From NCBI RefSeq assembly GCF_006438725.1, contig NZ_RCZD01000011.1, positions 124,001 to 188,000 on the forward strand: DNA of 64,000 nucleotides. Reading direction: 5' to 3'. Made by a program: the position numbers and the translations under genes. Positions 26,570-35,985 of the stretch are shown here, in pieces. The first letter of the stretch is position 1. Every line of letters begins with the position of its first letter. The DNA is from Ewingella americana (GTDB lineage Bacteria; Pseudomonadota; Gammaproteobacteria; Enterobacterales; Enterobacteriaceae). The notes beneath the pieces were generated by a model, which was not told where the DNA came from, searched no databases, and saw only the letters and a program-made list of their open reading frames with translations.

Positions 26570-26887
26570 ATGCCGACAAATCTTGATCGTCAATCTCTCG
26601 CCCTGGTCGCTCCCAAACTGGCTGAACTGAGTCAGGAGGTGCTGTTTGGCGATATCTGGCAGCGCACTGAGCTGTCACCCCGTGAACGCAGCCTGATCAC
26701 GCTGGCAACGCTGACCGCACTGGGCCGCGTCCAGCAGTTGCCCTGGCATATCGACTTTGCCCAACAAAACGGTCTGACGCGGGTGGAAATCACCGAAGTA
26801 TTCACCCATCTGGCTTTCTATGCGGGCTGGCCCGCGGCGGTATCGGCCATCAGCTGTATGGCAGAGGAGGGTGAAAAATGCCAATGA
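26570..26887 (+). CDS. Carboxymuconolactone decarboxylase-family protein (AhpD-like fold)
   Basis: A 105-residue cytoplasmic helical protein. SPRERSLITLATLTALGR and EVFTHLAFYAGWPAA are the CMD family core. It lacks the CXXC pair of AhpD peroxidases, and the catalytic His region is WHIDFAQQNGLT. Many such small members have no proven reaction. It overlaps the tautomerase gene by ten bases, so the two are made together under the divergent LysR regulator. Confidence 0.85.
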   Translation: MPTNLDRQSLALVAPKLAELSQEVLFGDIWQRTELSPRERSLITLATLTALGRVQQLPWHIDFAQQNGLTRVEITEVFTHLAFYAGWPAAVSAISCMAEEGEKCQ

Positions 26888-27264
26888 CCCGGATCACCCT
26901 GCGTCAGGGATACAGCGACGCGGCGCTCGGGCAGATTTCAGACGTCCTGCATCAGACATTGGTTGATGAATTTGCAGTGCCTGCGGCTGACCGTTTTCAA
27001 ATCATTGAGATGCTGCCGGACGTGCAGCGCAGTTTCGATCGCCACTATCTCAGCGGGACGCGCAGCGCGGATTTCATGCTGTTCCATATTGTGGCGGGGA
27101 AACCCCGTACGTCTGAGCAGAAGCAAAATTTCTATCGCGTACTGAGCGAACGGCTACATGTCTTACTTGGCATCAACCCGGATGATGTGATGGTGGTGAT
27201 TCAATTTAATACTGCGCAGGAGTGGAGCTTTAGCCGCGGGGATATGTATCAGCCAGTGGGATAA
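26878..27264 (+). CDS. Tautomerase-family protein
   Basis: A 128-residue 4-oxalocrotonate-tautomerase-superfamily protein. The start ATG at 26878 gives MPMTRITLRQGYS, placing the N-terminal Pro next to Met as the family requires for catalysis; an ATG two codons later would lose it. VVIQFNTAQEWSFSRGDM is the C-terminal signature of the two-unit type. With the CMD protein it suggests turnover of a small aromatic or keto-acid compound; no substrate can be named. Confidence 0.83.
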   Translation: MPMTRITLRQGYSDAALGQISDVLHQTLVDEFAVPAADRFQIIEMLPDVQRSFDRHYLSGTRSADFMLFHIVAGKPRTSEQKQNFYRVLSERLHVLLGINPDDVMVVIQFNTAQEWSFSRGDMYQPVG

Positions 27265-27336
27265 GTAGAAGTCTCAGCATTGGACCTCAAAGACGCTTTC
27301 CATTAGGGTGATAAAAAACAGCAAGGAGACGCTTTA

Positions 27337-27987
27337 ATGGACGAGATCACCCTGACTGGCCCGGCACCTGAAGCCCGACATCCGATGGCCGGCTTCCCTC
27401 AGGTTTGCTTCATCAAAAACACGGTCAATAACCCGAATATCATTATCGGTGACTACACCTATTACGACGATCCCGAAGATTCAGAAAACTTCGAGCGCAA
27501 CGTGCTGTATCACTTTCCGTTTATTGGCGACAAGCTGGTGATAGGCAAATTTTGTGCGCTGGCACGCGGCGTAAAGTTCATTATGAACGGCGCTAACCAC
27601 AAGATGTCCGGCGTTTCGACTTATCCGTTTTGGATCTTTGGTAACGGCTGGGAAAAGTCATTACCGCCGATGGAAGAGTTGCCTTATAAAGGCGACACAA
27701 TTGTCGGTAACGATGTGTGGATTGGCTACGACGAATTGATCATGCCCGGCGTGAACATCGGCAACGGGGCCATCATCTCGTCGCGCTCGGTGGTGACTGC
27801 CGACGTTCCGGCGTACAGCGTCGTTGGGGGAAATCCGGCGAAACTGATTAAAAGCCGCTTCGCCCCGGACGTCGTCTGCCGTCTGGAGAATATTGCCTGG
27901 TGGAACTGGCCGGTGGAGCGCATCACCCGTCATATGGGGTTGATTGTATCGGGGGATGTCGCTGCGCTTGAGCAGGCGGCTGAATAA
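27337..27987 (+). CDS. Vat/XAT-type O-acetyltransferase (CatB-like)
   Basis: A 216-residue left-handed beta-helix acetyltransferase. IGDYTYYDDPEDSENFERNVLYH, then KFCALARGVKFIMNGANHKMSGVSTYPF (split: about 70-97, with the catalytic His in GANHKM), then IVGNDVWIGYDELIMPGV and VVGGNPAKLIKSRF are those of the xenobiotic acetyltransferase group, which includes streptogramin A (Vat) and chloramphenicol (CatB) enzymes. Chromosomal copies are common, and many do not confer resistance. Monocistronic with a strong terminator. Confidence 0.87.
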   Translation: MDEITLTGPAPEARHPMAGFPQVCFIKNTVNNPNIIIGDYTYYDDPEDSENFERNVLYHFPFIGDKLVIGKFCALARGVKFIMNGANHKMSGVSTYPFWIFGNGWEKSLPPMEELPYKGDTIVGNDVWIGYDELIMPGVNIGNGAIISSRSVVTADVPAYSVVGGNPAKLIKSRFAPDVVCRLENIAWWNWPVERITRHMGLIVSGDVAALEQAAE

Positions 27988-27993
27988 ACCTAA

Positions 27994-28021
27994 AACGCCC
28001 CATCGCAGGGGCGTTCTTTTT
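27994..28021. terminator. Intrinsic terminator between convergent genes
   Basis: AACGCCCC (27994-28001) and GGGGCGTT (28008-28015) with loop ATCGCA, then CTTTTT on the plus strand. It ends the acetyltransferase message and, with an A-rich left flank, may also end the facing seven-gene operon. Confidence 0.9.
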
Positions 28022-28034
28022 ACCGTTAGCGCAA

Positions 28035-29387
28035 TTATTTCACCACGGCCAGTTCCCGCTCTTCACTCAACGCTTTCGCGGCAAACTGATTTTGCGGCTC
28101 ACGCAGGCCCAGATTTTCGCGCAGCGTATTGCCTTCATATTCCGTGCGGTAGAGACCGCGCTGTTGCAGCAGCGGGATCACCTGTTCGACAAAATCGTCG
28201 AACGCCGTCGGCGTGCCGCCGCGCACGATAAAACCGTCGGTTGCGCCGCCGGTAAACCAGTGCTCCAGACCGTCGGCCACATCGGCTGCCGTACCCAGAA
28301 ACGTCGGGCGTGGCGTAGCGGCTTCCAGCGCAACCTGGCGCAGCGTCAGGCCGCGATCCTGTGCGTCACGTTTGATCTCATCGGTGGTGCTGCGAAAGCT
28401 GTTCTGGCCCAGATCGCCGATGTCCGGGAAGGGCGCATCAGGGTCGTGCTGGCTGAAATCATAGTGTTCAAAATAGCGGCCAAGGTATTCCAGCGCCTTA
28501 TCCACGGTGACCAGCTGTGCGGTTTGTTGATATTTTTGCTCGGCATCGGTGACACTGTCACCGACAATCAGGCTGATCCCCTGGAAAATACGGATACCAT
28601 CGGCACCGCGACCGTTTTCCACCAGTTGGCGTTTAACGTCCTGGTAAAATTCCCGGGCCAGTTCCGGCGTGGCCTGGCGGGTATAGATGGCATCTGCCGC
28701 TTCTGCCGCAAAGGCTTTGCCCTGATCGGACGCCCCGGCCTGAAACACCACCGGTTGGCCCTGCGGCGAGCGCCCGACGTTCAGCGGACCCTGTACCGCA
28801 AAATATTTTCCCTGATGATTCAGGGTATGCAGTTTTTCCGGCGCAAAGAACTGGCCGTCGGCTTTATTGCGCACAAAAGCATCGCCCTCCCACGAATCCC
28901 ACAATCCCTTCACTACGCTGACGTATTCGCTGGCGATGCGGTAACGCTCATCATGCTCCGGGTGTTTATCCCGTGAGAAGTTTTTCGCTGAACCCTCCAG
29001 CGGCGAGGTCACCACGTTCCAGCCCGCACGACCACCGCTCAGATGATCGAGACTGGCAAACTGGCGTGCCACGGTAAACGGTTCGCTGTAAGAGGTGGAA
29101 AGCGTCGCCACCAGCCCGATTTTTTGGGTTACCAGCGCCAGCGCGGAGAGCAGGGTGATTGGCTCGAAGCGGTTGAGAAAGTGCGGGATCGACTTCTCAT
29201 TGATATACAAACCGTCAGCCACGAACAGGAAATCAAATTTTCCCTGCTCAGCTTTCTGCGCCAGCTGCTGGCAGAACTGAATATTGATACTGGCGTCAGC
29301 CACCGCGTCCGGGTGGCGCCATGCCGACATATTGCCTGATGCGCCCTGAATAATGGCCCCTAAACGCAGTTGTCTTTTGTTACTCAT
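28035..29387 (-). CDS. FMN-dependent monooxygenase, NtaA/SnaA/DszA family
   Basis: A 450-residue bacterial-luciferase-like (LLM) monooxygenase using FMNH2 from a separate reductase. Family marks: [19 protein letters not shown] near the start, [40 protein letters not shown] and [12 protein letters not shown]. Relatives oxidise nitrilotriacetate, dibenzothiophene sulfone and N-acetyl-S-alkylcysteines (YxeK of Bacillus). It is the last gene of a seven-gene leftward operon, after a complete peptide-type ABC importer, so it likely acts on what the importer brings in. No flavin reductase gene is present here. Confidence 0.9.
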   Translation of the reverse strand: MSNKRQLRLGAIIQGASGNMSAWRHPDAVADASINIQFCQQLAQKAEQGKFDFLFVADGLYINEKSIPHFLNRFEPITLLSALALVTQKIGLVATLSTSYSEPFTVARQFASLDHLSGGRAGWNVVTSPLEGSAKNFSRDKHPEHDERYRIASEYVSVVKGLWDSWEGDAFVRNKADGQFFAPEKLHTLNHQGKYFAVQGPLNVGRSPQGQPVVFQAGASDQGKAFAAEAADAIYTRQATPELAREFYQDVKRQLVENGRGADGIRIFQGISLIVGDSVTDAEQKYQQTAQLVTVDKALEYLGRYFEHYDFSQHDPDAPFPDIGDLGQNSFRSTTDEIKRDAQDRGLTLRQVALEAATPRPTFLGTAADVADGLEHWFTGGATDGFIVRGGTPTAFDDFVEQVIPLLQQRGLYRTEYEGNTLRENLGLREPQNQFAAKALSEERELAVVK

Positions 29388-29423
29388 GATTGGCTCGCTT
29401 CTATTATCTTGAGGATGTCAGGT

Positions 29424-30887
29424 TCAGGCCGCCTGACCGGGAAGAACCGGCAGGGCGTCCAGCAATTGTTGTGTCCAGCGGTGCTGCGGATGGGTAAACA
29501 CGCGCCCGACGTCGCCGCTTTCGACCACCGCACCGTCTTTCATCACCAGCACCCGGTCAGCCAGATGATGAATAACGCCGAGGTCATGAGAAATAAACAG
29601 CAGCGCGGTGCGGTGCTCCGCCTGCATATCGGCCAGCAGATCCAACACCTGCGCCTGCACCGAGACATCCAGCGCACTGACCGGCTCGTCGGCGACCAGC
29701 AGGGCCGGATTAGGCGCAAAGGCGCGGGCAATCGCCACCCGCTGGCGCTGTCCGCCGGAGAGCTCACGCGGATAGCGTTGCAGGAAACTGGCACCGAGGC
29801 GCACTTCGTCCAGCAACTGCAACACGCGCTGGCGTCGTTCTGCGCCGAAAATACCGGCGGCGTCCAGGCTCTCGCCAATGATTTTTTCCACCGTGTAGCG
29901 CGGGTCAAACGAGCTGAGAGGATCCTGGGCAATAAGTTGAATACGGCTGCGGCGCAGGCGGCGCTGGTTTTCTGCCACGCGGCTCCACGGCTGGCCTTCA
30001 ATCTGAATCAGTCCACTGTCGGGCTCGGTCAGCCCGAGCACCATACGTGCCACGGTGGTTTTGCCCGAACCCGACTCGCCGACAATGCCCAGCGTTTCTC
30101 CCGCCGCCAGCACCGCCTGCAACAGCTGGCGGGTCCACGGATGTTCCGGTGCCTGCAACAGGCGCTGCGCCGGGCCTTGTTCCACCACGATGCCGTCTTT
30201 CATCACCATCACAAAATCGGCCAGTTGCCCAACCACCGACAGGTCGTGACTGATGAGCAACAGCGCCTGACCGTCGTCGCGGCGGCGTTGCAGTAAATCG
30301 AGAATTTGCTTTTGTACCGTCATATCGAGCGCGGTAGTGGGTTCATCGGCGATCAACAGTTCGGGTCTGCCCGCCAGCGCGGTGGCGATCAGTGCGCGCT
30401 GACGCAGTCCGCCGGAAAGCTGGTGCGGGTAAAGCTCCAGCCGCCGCTGTGCTTCAGGCATGCCCACCGAGGCCAGCAGCTGTAAACTGCGCTGGCGCAA
30501 GTCCGTGTTGCCATCGCGCGGGTTGGCCCGCAGGGCATCGCCGAGCTGCTGGCCGATGCGCCGCAGCGGGTCGAGCGACACCAGTGCATCCTGCAGGACG
30601 TAACCAATCTGCTTTCCACGGATAGCCCGCCAGTCGCGCTGGCTGGCCTGCAACATGTCTCGACCGTCAATCATGAAACGGTCGGCGGTCAGCAGCGCAT
30701 TTTCGTCCTGTAAGCCAATCAATGAGCGTGCGGTGACGGTTTTTCCTGAACCCGACTCTCCCACCAGCGCCAGCGACTGGCCGCGTTGCAGTTGCAGATT
30801 CAGGCCACTGACCACGGCTTTCAGCCCCTGTGGCGAAGGGAAGCGCACGGTGAGATTACGGATATCAATGAACAGTTCGCGGCTCAT
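29424..30887 (-). CDS. Fused two-domain ABC ATPase of a peptide/nickel-type importer
   Basis: A 487-residue protein with two complete ATPase domains, a natural fusion of the DppD and DppF pair. Domain 1: Walker A GESGSGKTVTA, signature LSGGLRQRALIA, Walker B LLIADEPTTALD. Domain 2: GESGSGKTTVAR, LSGGQRQRVAIARA, LLVADEPVSALD. It overlaps the upstream permease gene by four bases. It powers the importer formed with the two permeases and the binding protein of the same operon. Confidence 0.92.
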   Translation of the reverse strand: MSRELFIDIRNLTVRFPSPQGLKAVVSGLNLQLQRGQSLALVGESGSGKTVTARSLIGLQDENALLTADRFMIDGRDMLQASQRDWRAIRGKQIGYVLQDALVSLDPLRRIGQQLGDALRANPRDGNTDLRQRSLQLLASVGMPEAQRRLELYPHQLSGGLRQRALIATALAGRPELLIADEPTTALDMTVQKQILDLLQRRRDDGQALLLISHDLSVVGQLADFVMVMKDGIVVEQGPAQRLLQAPEHPWTRQLLQAVLAAGETLGIVGESGSGKTTVARMVLGLTEPDSGLIQIEGQPWSRVAENQRRLRRSRIQLIAQDPLSSFDPRYTVEKIIGESLDAAGIFGAERRQRVLQLLDEVRLGASFLQRYPRELSGGQRQRVAIARAFAPNPALLVADEPVSALDVSVQAQVLDLLADMQAEHRTALLFISHDLGVIHHLADRVLVMKDGAVVESGDVGRVFTHPQHRWTQQLLDALPVLPGQAA

Positions 30888-31723
30888 GCCTTTTTCCCTT
30901 CGAAACGGGCCTGCCAGTGGCGGCCGACGGTATTAACCGCGACTACGGTCAGGGTAATTGCCACGCCCGGCCAGACGCCAATCCACCAGGCGTTACGCAG
31001 GTAGTTACGGCCTTCGGCCAGCATCAGTCCCCATTCGGCCGTCGGCGGTTGCGGCCCCATGCCGAGAAAACTCAGCCCGGCGGTGCCGATAATAGCCGTG
31101 CCCAAACCGAGCGTCGCCAGCACCGGCACATGGGCAATGGCGTGCGGCAGGACGTGCCGCCAGACCAGTACCCGGCGGGTCAGCCCAAAGGTGCGTGCCT
31201 GTTCGACATAGCCCGATGACATCACTAAAAAGGTTTGAGCGCGGACCACCCGGGCAAAGCGCGGTATCGACGCCACGCCCAGCGCGAAGATCAAATTGAT
31301 GGTGCCGGGGCCGGTGAACGCAATCAGCATCAGCGCCAGCAGCAGATCGGGAAACGCCGAGACAACGTCCACGGCGCGGCTGATGAACTCATCCAGCGCA
31401 CCGCGCGCCAGACCGGCCAGCAGCCCAAGCAGGCTGCCAACGGTAACCGCCAGCGCCATTGCGGCGATACTGATCAGCAACGAATAGCGGCTGCCGTAAA
31501 TCAACCGCGTCAGCACGTCGCGCCCGAGCTGGTCCGTTCCCAGCCAGTGCGCGGCCGAAGGGGGTAACTGAGCGTTCACCGGATCCGCCATCAGCGGGTC
31601 ATAAGGGCTAAGCAGCGCAGGGAACAGTACCGCCAGCAGCACCAACAGCAGAAAAATGCCAGAGACCAGCAAACCGGCGGGGGGCCATGCGCGACGGCGT
31701 AACAAAGGAAGAGTCAGGCTCAT
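30884..31723 (-). CDS. ABC importer permease, DppC/OppC type
   Basis: A 279-residue inner-membrane permease with about six helices. It opens with an N-terminal helix (LLVSGIFLLLVLLAVLFP), then HWLGTDQLGRDVLTRLIYGSR, the OppC-N mark. The coupling-helix region is EQARTFGLTRRVLVWRHVLPHA with the EAA-like loop. Its start and stop overlap both neighbours by four bases (ATGA type), so translation is coupled. Confidence 0.92.
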   Translation of the reverse strand: MSLTLPLLRRRAWPPAGLLVSGIFLLLVLLAVLFPALLSPYDPLMADPVNAQLPPSAAHWLGTDQLGRDVLTRLIYGSRYSLLISIAAMALAVTVGSLLGLLAGLARGALDEFISRAVDVVSAFPDLLLALMLIAFTGPGTINLIFALGVASIPRFARVVRAQTFLVMSSGYVEQARTFGLTRRVLVWRHVLPHAIAHVPVLATLGLGTAIIGTAGLSFLGMGPQPPTAEWGLMLAEGRNYLRNAWWIGVWPGVAITLTVVAVNTVGRHWQARFEGKKA

Positions 31724-32727
31724 GAGGCGCCTCCGTGGGAAGCGGGCTGGTCACGCAGGCGCGGGTCAATCAGCAGATAGAGAATATCCACCAGCGTGCT
31801 CATCACCACATAAACCAGCGCGGAGAAAATCGCCACCGCCAGCACCACCGGCAGATCTTTACCGAGCACTGCATCGACGGTGATTTTGCCTAAGCCGGGG
31901 CGGCCAAACACCTGTTCGGTGATCACCGCACCGCTCAGCAGTCCGCCAATCAGCCAGCCGGTGAGGGTAACGGCGGGAAGCGCCGCATGACGCAGCGCGT
32001 GGCGTAAGCGGATGGTCAGGTTGCCAATCCCCCAGGCGCGCAGCGTCAGGGCGAAAGGCTCGTTGAGGGCATCTTCCAGCCCACGCCGCAGCACCTGTGC
32101 GACCACTGCGCCCTGTGCCAGCCCAAGAGACAGCGCGGGCAGCACCAGGGCGGAGAAATTGCGGTCACCGGCCACCGGAAACCAGCGCAGGGTGAAGCTA
32201 AAAACAAACAGCAGCACGATACCGAGCCAGAACGACGGCGTTGACGCCAGCAGCAGTTCAAAGAAACCGGCAATGCGCCTGCCGATACGGCGGTTGGCAG
32301 TCAGTACCGCCATCGCCACGGCGAAAATCAGGCTGACCACCAGCGCCGCGCCGGTCAGTTTCAGCGTCGGCCACAGCTGCGACAACACCAGCGAACTGAC
32401 ATCCGTATTCAGCATATAAGAGCGGCCAAAATCCCCGTGCAGCACCCGCCATAAGTAATGCAGATATTGCAGCCACAGCGGCTGGTCCAGCCCCCATTCG
32501 GCGCGGATCGCCGCTTCGATGGCCGGTGTACGCACCTGCTCGCCAACCAGCAAACTAACAATATCGCCGGGCGCCAGATAGACGCTGATAAACGACAGGC
32601 TGACCGCCGCCCACAGCACCAGCGCACCGCTGCCGACGCGGCGCAGCACGCGCCACAACAGCGGCGCACGCCAGTTCAGGTTGCTTCGCCAGCGGCGGGG
32701 CGTGGCGAGTGAACTTTCTACGGTCAT
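31720..32727 (-). CDS. ABC importer permease, DppB/OppB type
   Basis: A 335-residue inner-membrane permease. The first helix (GALVLWAAVSLSFISVYLAPGD) with the conserved APGD, RAEWGLDQPLWLQYLHYL, and the later STPSFWLGIVLLFVFS segment are OppB-like. The N-terminus is about 30 residues longer than usual and Arg-rich. Works with the DppC-type partner encoded next. Confidence 0.92.
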   Translation of the reverse strand: MTVESSLATPRRWRSNLNWRAPLLWRVLRRVGSGALVLWAAVSLSFISVYLAPGDIVSLLVGEQVRTPAIEAAIRAEWGLDQPLWLQYLHYLWRVLHGDFGRSYMLNTDVSSLVLSQLWPTLKLTGAALVVSLIFAVAMAVLTANRRIGRRIAGFFELLLASTPSFWLGIVLLFVFSFTLRWFPVAGDRNFSALVLPALSLGLAQGAVVAQVLRRGLEDALNEPFALTLRAWGIGNLTIRLRHALRHAALPAVTLTGWLIGGLLSGAVITEQVFGRPGLGKITVDAVLGKDLPVVLAVAIFSALVYVVMSTLVDILYLLIDPRLRDQPASHGGAS

Positions 32728-32755
32728 CGGAGAGCTCCTTTTTCATTCACGTCAA

Positions 32756-34381
32756 TTAGTGATCGCTCAGCCAAACGTCATAGGCATTTTCCGGCATCTG
32801 TTTGAATGGCCGAAAGCCCAGACCATGCACGTAGGCAGCGCCCGCAATCTGGTCTTCCGGCTCATACAGTGGGATGGCCAGCGCCTGCTGCACAATGGCG
32901 AACTCCTGCAACTGGGCGTAAAAGCCTTTGCGTTTTTCGGTGTCCAGCGTCTGCGACGCCCCCTGCAACCATGGGGTGATTTCCGGGGCTGCCGTGCGGC
33001 TGTAGTTAATTGCACCGCCGCCTTTTACCGGCAGGTAATGGTTTTCAATATCGATGCCATCGGTATCGGTGTTGGAATTGGCAATCGAGCCAAACTGGCC
33101 GGTATTGCGCACGTCGGTATAGGTGCCGGAATCGACATAACGAATTTTCAACTCAACGCCCAGACGCTGGCGGGCCTGCGCCTGCAACGCCTGCAGTAAT
33201 ACGTCACGCTGGTCGCGTACCGTGGCCTGCGCCTGAATAATTTCAATGCTCAGACGTTGACCGTCTTTTGAGCGGAAGCCTTCGCCGTCACGGGTTTTCC
33301 AGCTCGCTTCGTCGAGCAGCTGGTTGGCCAGCGTCGGGTTATTGCCATATTTGCCGTCGAGGCTGTTGTCATACAGCGGATCCACCGGTGACGTAATGCC
33401 CCAGACACGGGTCCGCTCGCCGCGATAGATCGACTGCAATATCGGCCCGACGTCCAGCCCCTGCAACAGCGCCTGACGCACCTTCAGCTCCTGCGTCGGC
33501 CCGTAGGTGACGTTCAAAAACAGCGAGTAAGGCGTGCCGGTATTCAGTGCGTGCTGGTAGGTAAAGTCTTTGTTGTCCTTGAATTCCCCCGCGTCGTTGC
33601 CGGAAATCCCTTCAATCACATCAACCTGCCCGGAGAGCAGCGCGCCGCTGCGCACTGAGGACTCCGGCAGGAAGCGGTAGGTCACGCTGTCGAGATACGC
33701 CGGTCCCTGATGTGCCGCATTGGCCGACGCCCAGTTATAATTTGGGTTTTTGACGAACTCCGCCTGTTGGCCTTTCTCATATTTTTTAAGGATGAAAGGT
33801 CCGGTGCCTGCCAGCTCCGGCCCACCGGCTTTCAGCTGTGGTGAACTCCACGCCGCCGGGGACAATAATTTCAGACTCGCCGCGAAAGAGAGGAAAGGGG
33901 CGTAGACCTGTTTGAGTGTCACGGTAACCGTGTGGTCGTCCGGTGTGCCGACATTGTCGATACGGCTGGCGATGGCGCACAGGCTTGAACCTGCGCAGTA
34001 GGCCGGATCCTGCGCATGGCGGAAATTCTCGGCCACGGCATTGGCGTCGAGTTTTTTGCCGTCAGAGAAAGTGACGTCCGGGCGCAGGGTAAAGGTATAG
34101 GTTTTTCCGTCGTCGGACAGGCTGTAACCCTGTGCCAGCCACGGAATGTACGAACCGTCCGGTTTGCGCGCCAGCAGGGATTCATAAGCTACGCGCAGGA
34201 TCAATTCCGCTTTCGACTGGCCGTTAAGCTGCGGGTTAAAGGTGTTGGGTTCGGTTTCGACACCCCAGGTCAGCGCACCGCCGCTGCGGGGCTGCCCGGT
34301 GGAGGCGAAAACGTTGTGGCTGACGGCCAGCGCCAACAGAGAGAGGCTGGCCATGCCAGCGGTGAGCGTTATACGATTCAT
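32756..34381 (-). CDS. Periplasmic substrate-binding protein of the ABC importer (SBP family 5)
   Basis: A 541-residue exported binding protein with a signal peptide (about 1-26, ending VFA). It has the family 5 start GGALTWGVETEPNTFNPQLNG, the mid-domain PDGSYIPWLAQGYSLSDDGK and FTLRPDVTFSDGKKLDANAV. Family members bind peptides, opines, nickel chelates or glutathione-like compounds. Ligand specificity is not readable, but the operon context points to a small molecule later oxidised by a flavin enzyme. Confidence 0.92.
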   Translation of the reverse strand: MNRITLTAGMASLSLLALAVSHNVFASTGQPRSGGALTWGVETEPNTFNPQLNGQSKAELILRVAYESLLARKPDGSYIPWLAQGYSLSDDGKTYTFTLRPDVTFSDGKKLDANAVAENFRHAQDPAYCAGSSLCAIASRIDNVGTPDDHTVTVTLKQVYAPFLSFAASLKLLSPAAWSSPQLKAGGPELAGTGPFILKKYEKGQQAEFVKNPNYNWASANAAHQGPAYLDSVTYRFLPESSVRSGALLSGQVDVIEGISGNDAGEFKDNKDFTYQHALNTGTPYSLFLNVTYGPTQELKVRQALLQGLDVGPILQSIYRGERTRVWGITSPVDPLYDNSLDGKYGNNPTLANQLLDEASWKTRDGEGFRSKDGQRLSIEIIQAQATVRDQRDVLLQALQAQARQRLGVELKIRYVDSGTYTDVRNTGQFGSIANSNTDTDGIDIENHYLPVKGGGAINYSRTAAPEITPWLQGASQTLDTEKRKGFYAQLQEFAIVQQALAIPLYEPEDQIAGAAYVHGLGFRPFKQMPENAYDVWLSDH

Positions 34382-34415
34382 TATTTCCCCAGAGATCCAT
34401 CAGATTCAAACGTCA

Positions 34416-34976
34416 TCAGACGTAAAGTTTGGCTTCAGGCACGGTGCGCACGAACTCTTTCTGCGCCTGTGCTTCATACAGCGGTTGGTTAAGAATTTTG
34501 CGTAAATAGACCAGTTCCACACCGAGCGGATTGACCGCCGTGTGGAAAGGTTCGTAGCCGCGGCGCTGATAGAGCGCCGTCAGCCACGGATGCCGGATGG
34601 CGGTCGCCAGATAAACCGCCGGAACTTTCAGGGTGTCGCGCAGAAAGTTATCTTCGACATAACTCATGATCTGCGCGCCAAATCCCTGTCCTTTGGCGCT
34701 TTCGCTGACGGCAAACCAGTGAACAAACGGCCAGGGCGCGAACTCTTTATTGGAGGGCGTCCACGGAAAGCGCGTGGTCAACGTGGCGGTCAGCCCCTGT
34801 TCGGTTTCCAGCACATAGGTGGTCTCACGACGGATCACCTCGCGTACCTCGTCAACCGAGGCACGGGTGATGGTGAAATGAATATTCAGCTTGAGTAGCG
34901 GGGCATAGGCCTGTTGCAACAACGCGTGCAGCTCAGCCGCTTCATCTTCGCGTGCCAGCCGGATTTGTTGGCTCAT
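34416..34976 (-). CDS. GNAT-family N-acetyltransferase
   Basis: A 186-residue cytoplasmic acetyltransferase. The N-terminus IRLAREDEAAELHALLQQAY and the acetyl-CoA loop AVSESAKGQGFGAQIMSYVE (motif QGFG) are GNAT marks. ALYQRRGYEPFHT is the late strand-helix. Set between a luciferase-like gene and the binding protein, it resembles SnaA-type or YxeL enzymes that acetylate S-substituted cysteines before oxidative cleavage. That role is inference from context. Confidence 0.85.
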   Translation of the reverse strand: MSQQIRLAREDEAAELHALLQQAYAPLLKLNIHFTITRASVDEVREVIRRETTYVLETEQGLTATLTTRFPWTPSNKEFAPWPFVHWFAVSESAKGQGFGAQIMSYVEDNFLRDTLKVPAVYLATAIRHPWLTALYQRRGYEPFHTAVNPLGVELVYLRKILNQPLYEAQAQKEFVRTVPEAKLYV

Positions 34977-34986
34977 GGGGTTCTCC

Positions 34987-35985
34987 TCAGGCCAGCACGC
35001 GGCTTTCGGCCGCCAGCAGTTCGAGCGACTTCAGCCGCGCCTGGGCCTCGGCCAGCGGGGTATCGATCACAAACTCTTCCACGCCGTAGCGCGCCTGTAA
35101 TTCCTCAAGCTTGTGGTGAACCTGCTCTGCGGTGCCGGTCAGCACTGACGAGGTGCGCTCTTCAATCTGATGGGACGTGGCGGTGGACTGGCGGATATAG
35201 GCTTCAGCCTGCGCATGGCTGCCGACGGTGACGCTCTGACCGTCGCTGCCGGTGACGCGAAACTGCTGACGGTCGGCGGCCAGTTTCTCAGCCTGCGCGG
35301 CGGTTTCAGCCACAATCACTGAGACGGCCAGCAGCCCGCGACGCCCGAGGCTGTCGTGGGTATAGGCTGACAGCGCGCGGCCAATTTCCGCCGGATCACC
35401 GTTGAGGTGCGCGGCAAACACAAAGTTCCAGTTCAGGCTGGCGGCCAGGCGTGCGCTCTGTTCGCTGGCACCGAGCAGAAAACGGCTTGCTGGTTGTTCC
35501 GGCAGCGGCGTAGCGAACAGCGTATCGCCCTGAATGTCAGAGGGTTGCGCCGACAGCCAGCCATCGAGTTGTTGCAGCTGCGCCGCAAAATCGCCTTTCA
35601 GCGTGGGGTCGACTGCATATTGCAGCGCGCGCGTGGAGAGCGGCAGGCCGCCGGGCGCTTTGCCGACGCCTAAATCCACCCGTCCCGGCGCCAGCGATGC
35701 CAGCAGGTTGAAGTTTTCGGCCACTTTGTACGGACTGTAATGTTGCAGCATCACACCGCCGGAGCCGACGCGGATGCGTTTGGTATGCGCGAGGATCCAG
35801 GCGATCACCACTTCGGGTGAAGAGATCGCCAGCTTATCAGTGTTGTGGTGTTCGGCCAGCCAGAAGCGGTGATAACCCCAACGTTCAGCCTTCTGTGCCA
35901 GTTCCAGCGTGCGTTTAAGCGCACCGCTGGCGGTTTCACCCTCGTCGATGGGGCTTTTTTCCAGCAGACTTAATCGGTAACTCAT
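34987..35985 (-). CDS. Luciferase-like monooxygenase, MsnO8 family
   Basis: A 332-residue single-domain LLM flavoprotein. It begins MSYRLSLLEKSPIDEGETA, followed by RFWLAEHHN, VGSGGVMLQHYSPYKVAENF and LGVGKAPGG. These are the marks of the MsnO8 group, distinct from the NtaA-type enzyme at the other end of the operon. First gene of the seven-gene leftward unit, with ten bases to the next gene. Two different flavin monooxygenases in one transport operon suggest two oxidation steps or two related substrates. Confidence 0.88.
   Translation of the reverse strand: MSYRLSLLEKSPIDEGETASGALKRTLELAQKAERWGYHRFWLAEHHNTDKLAISSPEVVIAWILAHTKRIRVGSGGVMLQHYSPYKVAENFNLLASLAPGRVDLGVGKAPGGLPLSTRALQYAVDPTLKGDFAAQLQQLDGWLSAQPSDIQGDTLFATPLPEQPASRFLLGASEQSARLAASLNWNFVFAAHLNGDPAEIGRALSAYTHDSLGRRGLLAVSVIVAETAAQAEKLAADRQQFRVTGSDGQSVTVGSHAQAEAYIRQSTATSHQIEERTSSVLTGTAEQVHHKLEELQARYGVEEFVIDTPLAEAQARLKSLELLAAESRVLA

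Noticed and set aside
28092-28976. 294-residue open frame on the plus strand
   Set aside because: Lies wholly opposite the NtaA-type monooxygenase gene; the composition is that of an antisense shadow of GC-rich coding sequence.
29370-30296. 308-residue open frame on the plus strand
   Set aside because: Opposite the fused ABC ATPase, which has all its motifs; no ribosome site and no family.
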